Assembly: GCA_023425485.1 (NCBI GenBank)
Contig: JAFACO010000352.1
Coordinates: 1-6,957 of the forward strand
Direction: 5' to 3'
From: Bacillota bacterium
GTDB taxonomy: Bacteria; Bacillota; Clostridia; Lachnospirales; Lachnospiraceae
DNA: 6,957 nucleotides
Shown: positions 5,355 through 6,957 of the stretch, piece after piece
Numbering within the stretch: position 1 is the first letter of the stretch
Layout: each line of letters starts with the position of its first letter
Position numbers and translations under genes: made by a program
The notes under the pieces: model-generated
What the model saw: the letters and a program-made list of their open reading frames with translations, nothing else
The model's database searches: none
Told to the model about the DNA's origin: nothing

Positions 5355-5900
5355 ATGTATAATGGATACAACAGTTATGTCCCATATGGCTATGCTTCAA
5401 ATAATAACCCATATTATCCTATAATGGCTATGGCTACGCCTACACAGCAGGTACAGGAAGTTGACAGATTCATTTATCCGCAAAATTTACCAAGTGCACT
5501 ATCTTTAATCCAGCAGGCTTTAGCTGGCGAAACAGAGGACAGGATGTTTTATAGCTGGCTGATAGAGCATGCACCTTCGAATGAAGATAAACAGATAATA
5601 TCTGGTATTCGTGATAATGAAATCGGTCACTATGCATTGTTTAAAAAGATATACTTAGATATAACTGGTTCAATGCCACCCCAACTTCCTAATGAGCAAT
5701 TTACACCTCCAGAGAACTATTGTGAAGGATTGGCAAATGCACTGTTGGGTGAACAAAAGGCTGTACAGAAATATCGTAAAATTCTGTATGCCATGCAAAC
5801 TCGAGTCCATATCAACATGTTAACAGAGATAATAACAGATGAGATTAGACATGGAATTCTCTATAATTATCTTTATACTAAAAACAATTGTAGAGGTTAG
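5355..5900 (+). CDS. Ferritin-like di-iron protein with Tyr/Gly/Asn/Pro-rich N-terminus
   Basis: This 181-residue protein has two parts. Residues 1-30 are a low-complexity tail rich in Tyr, Gly, Asn and Pro, probably disordered and unlike a signal peptide. Residues 45-178 form a four-helix ferritin-like bundle with the complete di-iron ligand set: E59 in helix 1, E89-x-x-H92 (N-E-I-G-H), E133 (L-L-G-E-Q-K) and E163-x-x-H166 (D-E-I-R-H). Rubrerythrin-type and related proteins use such a site to reduce peroxide or handle iron; there is no rubredoxin domain here, so an electron partner would be separate. The tyrosine-rich tail resembles spore coat proteins, and the promoter upstream looks mother-cell specific, so a spore-surface oxidase or metal-binding role is a reasonable inference. 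The start has a GAGGAG site at 5343-5348. The gene appears to be transcribed alone. Confidence 0.8.
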   Translation: MYNGYNSYVPYGYASNNNPYYPIMAMATPTQQVQEVDRFIYPQNLPSALSLIQQALAGETEDRMFYSWLIEHAPSNEDKQIISGIRDNEIGHYALFKKIYLDITGSMPPQLPNEQFTPPENYCEGLANALLGEQKAVQKYRKILYAMQTRVHINMLTEIITDEIRHGILYNYLYTKNNCRG

Positions 5901-5933
5901 TGTTGTCAAGGTTTGATAAAGTATTAACACTAA
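5897..5933 (+). repeat. Inverted repeat overlapping the stop codon of the ferritin-like gene
   Basis: TTAGTGTT (5897-5904) and AACACTAA (5926-5933) are perfect reverse complements. Inside lies a second small stem, TCAA (5906-5909) with TTGA (5913-5916). The left arm contains the TAG stop at 5898-5900. It has no T-run, so it is not a terminator by itself; it may protect the mRNA 3' end or be chance. Confidence 0.45.
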
Positions 5934-5949
5934 AATATTGTTCTTCATT

Positions 5950-5987
5950 AAAGTTTCTGCCGGACATAGTGCCTGCAGAAACTTTTT
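5950..5987 (+). terminator. Rho-independent terminator after the ferritin-like gene
   Basis: A perfect 11-bp stem pairs 5950-5960 (AAAGTTTCTGC) with 5975-5985 (GCAGAAACTTT) around a 14-nt loop and ends in a run of five T. Confidence 0.92.
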
Positions 5988-6000
5988 AATATAACGCAGA

Positions 6001-6062
6001 AAAGTCTATACTATTTTTGTGGAAATGTTTTCATTTTATGCTATACTTTCACTGTAGACTTT
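6001..6062 (+). repeat. Inverted repeat flanking the DinB-like gene promoter
   Basis: AAAGTCTA at 6001-6008 and TAGACTTT at 6055-6062 are perfect 8-bp reverse complements, 46 nt apart, on either side of the extended -10 promoter. This is a possible pair of operator half-sites, or the stem of a large hairpin. No known regulator site is recognised. Confidence 0.4.
6017..6047 (+). promoter_or_regulatory. Extended -10 promoter of the DinB-like gene
   Basis: TATACT at 6042-6047 is preceded by TG at 6039-6040, giving an extended -10 element. The best -35 match, TTGTGG at 6017-6022, is 19 nt away, so the promoter probably relies on the TG. Transcription should begin near 6054, about 43 nt before the start codon. 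A second TATACT at 6007-6012 is part of a repeated CTATACT. Confidence 0.6.
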
Positions 6063-6096
6063 GTAAATTGGTATTAGACTGGCAGGAGGGATAATA

Positions 6097-6615
6097 ATGA
6101 CATTTCCTATTAATTATATCGAAGCAATTAAAGATCAAACATTACGAACGCTTTGGAGTCTAAATAACGTAATAGACAGCATTCCGGATGAATACTGGGA
6201 AAAGGAATATTGCGAAATGCCACTTTGGAAGCATGTTTACCACACACTGCATTCTCTTGATATGTGGTATATTAATCCCTTGGTTTATGATGAGCCACCA
6301 TTTCACACAGAGGATTTGAATAACCTTGACTTGAAAACAAATGGGTTTTTATCAAGAGAACTAATGAAAGAGTACTATAATCAAATTAGAGTAAAAATTA
6401 TTCTTTATCTGGATGAGCTTAGCGACGAAAAACTCCTAGAAACACCACCCCAATGTCCATATACAAGATTTAACCTCATTCTTGCACAACATAGGCATCT
6501 TGACATGCATATAGGGATGTTAATGGGTTATGTGATTGCTGGTGAAGGAATGTGGCCTCGCATTATGGGGTTACAGTCAGATTTTCCAGTTGGTGAGTAT
6601 TCAAAGTACTTTTAG
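6097..6615 (+). CDS. DinB-superfamily protein
   Basis: This 172-residue cytoplasmic protein fits the DinB/YfiT-like superfamily, four-helix bundles that bind a metal through a histidine triad. One metal ligand should come from the H46-V-Y-H49-T-L-H52 cluster in W-K-H-V-Y-H-T-L-H-S-L-D, and two from H134 and H138 in Q-H-R-H-L-D-M-H-I-G. Some superfamily members are thiol-dependent transferases (bacillithiol or mycothiol S-transferases); others have no known activity. The C-terminal W-P-R-I-M-G-L stretch (about 153-159) is not one I can assign. AGGAGGG at 6084-6090 supports the ATG. The gene is monocistronic, with its own promoter and terminator. The name DinB reflects homology to a DNA-damage-inducible B. 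subtilis gene and does not show a repair role. The family is likely; the substrate is unknown. Confidence 0.75.
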   Translation: MTFPINYIEAIKDQTLRTLWSLNNVIDSIPDEYWEKEYCEMPLWKHVYHTLHSLDMWYINPLVYDEPPFHTEDLNNLDLKTNGFLSRELMKEYYNQIRVKIILYLDELSDEKLLETPPQCPYTRFNLILAQHRHLDMHIGMLMGYVIAGEGMWPRIMGLQSDFPVGEYSKYF

Positions 6616-6659
6616 GAAAAGGAGAACGCATAACCCAAGTAATTAAAAATGTAAAAGAT

Positions 6660-6690
6660 AGATGCGAACACATAGCTGGTCGCATTTTTT
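6660..6690 (+). terminator. Rho-independent terminator after the DinB-like gene
   Basis: ATGCGA (6662-6667) pairs with TCGCAT (6680-6685) around a 12-nt loop. A G-T and an A-T pair can extend the stem outward, and the T-run covers 6685-6690. A CGCAT at 6627-6631 could compete for the left arm, but this is probably chance. Confidence 0.75.
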
Positions 6691-6693
6691 ATT

Positions 6694-6707
6694 TTGATTA
6701 TAATCAA
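6694..6707 (+). promoter_or_regulatory. FNR-type palindrome
   Basis: TTGATTATAATCAA is a perfect 14-bp palindrome and matches the FNR consensus TTGAT-N4-ATCAA exactly. Its centre lies about 75 nt before the predicted transcription start of the last gene. A Crp/Fnr-family regulator could act here, although AT-rich intergenic DNA can produce such palindromes by chance. Confidence 0.4.
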
Positions 6708-6740
6708 TGTTTTGCATCTTATTAGTTAACTTTATTCTTA

Positions 6741-6769
6741 TTGGAAATTTTATTCTTTTAATTTATAAT
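6741..6769 (+). promoter_or_regulatory. SigA promoter of the last gene
   Basis: TTGGAA (6741-6746) and TATAAT (6764-6769) are exactly 17 nt apart. Transcription should start near 6776, leaving a leader of about 85 nt before the ATG at 6861. Confidence 0.75.
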
Positions 6770-6860
6770 AAGTATTAAGGATATAAAAGCAGGAGAAGTG
6801 TATTCTGAATTTTTTAGAACAATTGAACTTAAATATTTAGATTATAAAGGTGGAGATATA

Positions 6861-6957
6861 ATGTTAAAGAAAAAAGTTATCGTAACAGTGGTATTAATAA
6901 TCATATTGGGATTAGGACTTACTTTTATTTTCTTTCTAAATAGTAAGCCATTAGCAG
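6861..6957 (+). CDS. Membrane-anchored or secreted protein, 5' end only
   Basis: Only 32 codons are in the window. They encode a short positive N-terminus (M-L-K-K-K), a hydrophobic segment of about 20 residues rich in Val, Ile, Leu and Gly (about residues 6-26), and then N-S-K-P-L-A. This is a signal peptide or an N-terminal membrane anchor with the rest of the protein outside the cell. No lipobox cysteine is reached in the visible part. The start is supported by AAGGTGG at 6847-6853. The frame is open upstream to 6762, but the nearest upstream start, GTG 6798, has a ribosome binding site only 2 nt away. The function cannot be told from this fragment. Confidence 0.7.
   Translation, partial: MLKKKVIVTVVLIIILGLGLTFIFFLNSKPLA

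Noticed and set aside
6630..6725. Short frame after AAAAGGAG at 6617-6624, open through the DinB-like gene terminator
   Set aside because: It would need an ATA start, crosses a terminator, and its peptide shows no recognisable feature. The ribosome-binding-like sequence is probably chance or a remnant.
6762..6860. N-terminal extension of the last gene (for example from GTG 6798)
   Set aside because: The frame is open, but AGGAG is only 2 nt from GTG. The added residues would bury the signal/anchor segment, while ATG 6861 has a good site and gives a normal positive-hydrophobic N-terminus.

Overview
The window comes from a low-GC, endospore-forming Firmicute, most likely in class Clostridia. 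The evidence is AT-rich DNA, strong Shine-Dalgarno sites before nearly every gene, TTG start use, SigA-type promoters, and a spore-coat operon of a kind known from Bacillus and Clostridia. The species cannot be fixed from the sequence alone. All genes I can support are on the + strand.

Positions 1-2265 hold the end of a sporulation operon: the tail of a small coat-type protein, a CotF-like protein, a zinc alcohol/formaldehyde-type dehydrogenase, then a second small coat-type protein and a second CotF-like protein, closed by a clear rho-independent terminator. This order matches the Bacillus subtilis yraG-yraF-adhB-yraE-yraD cluster as I remember it. The genes before and after the dehydrogenase are visibly paralogous, so the operon looks like a duplicated two-gene module flanking one enzyme.

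Positions 2266-3341 hold a single two-domain GNAT acetyltransferase with its own terminator. Positions 3385-5240 look like a three-gene operon: a RimJ/RimL-type GNAT acetyltransferase, a MerR-family regulator with a C-terminal ligand-type domain, and a small Rnk/GreA-C-domain protein expected to bind RNA polymerase. The promoter has a TTGACA box and a TATAAT box 19 nt apart, the long spacing typical of MerR-controlled promoters, so the regulator may control its own operon.

Positions 5296-5987 hold a ferritin-like di-iron protein with a Tyr/Gly/Asn/Pro-rich N-terminus, preceded by a candidate mother-cell (SigK-like) promoter; it may be another spore-surface protein. Positions 6001-6690 hold a DinB-superfamily protein with an extended -10 promoter flanked by an inverted repeat, and a terminator. 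The last 270 bases carry a perfect FNR-type palindrome, a good SigA promoter and the first 32 codons of a membrane-anchored or secreted protein that runs off the end.

I do not see a CRISPR array, mobile element, tRNA or rRNA. The least ordinary parts are the GNAT-MerR-Rnk operon and the duplicated coat module around the dehydrogenase; I would not claim that either is a new system on sequence alone.
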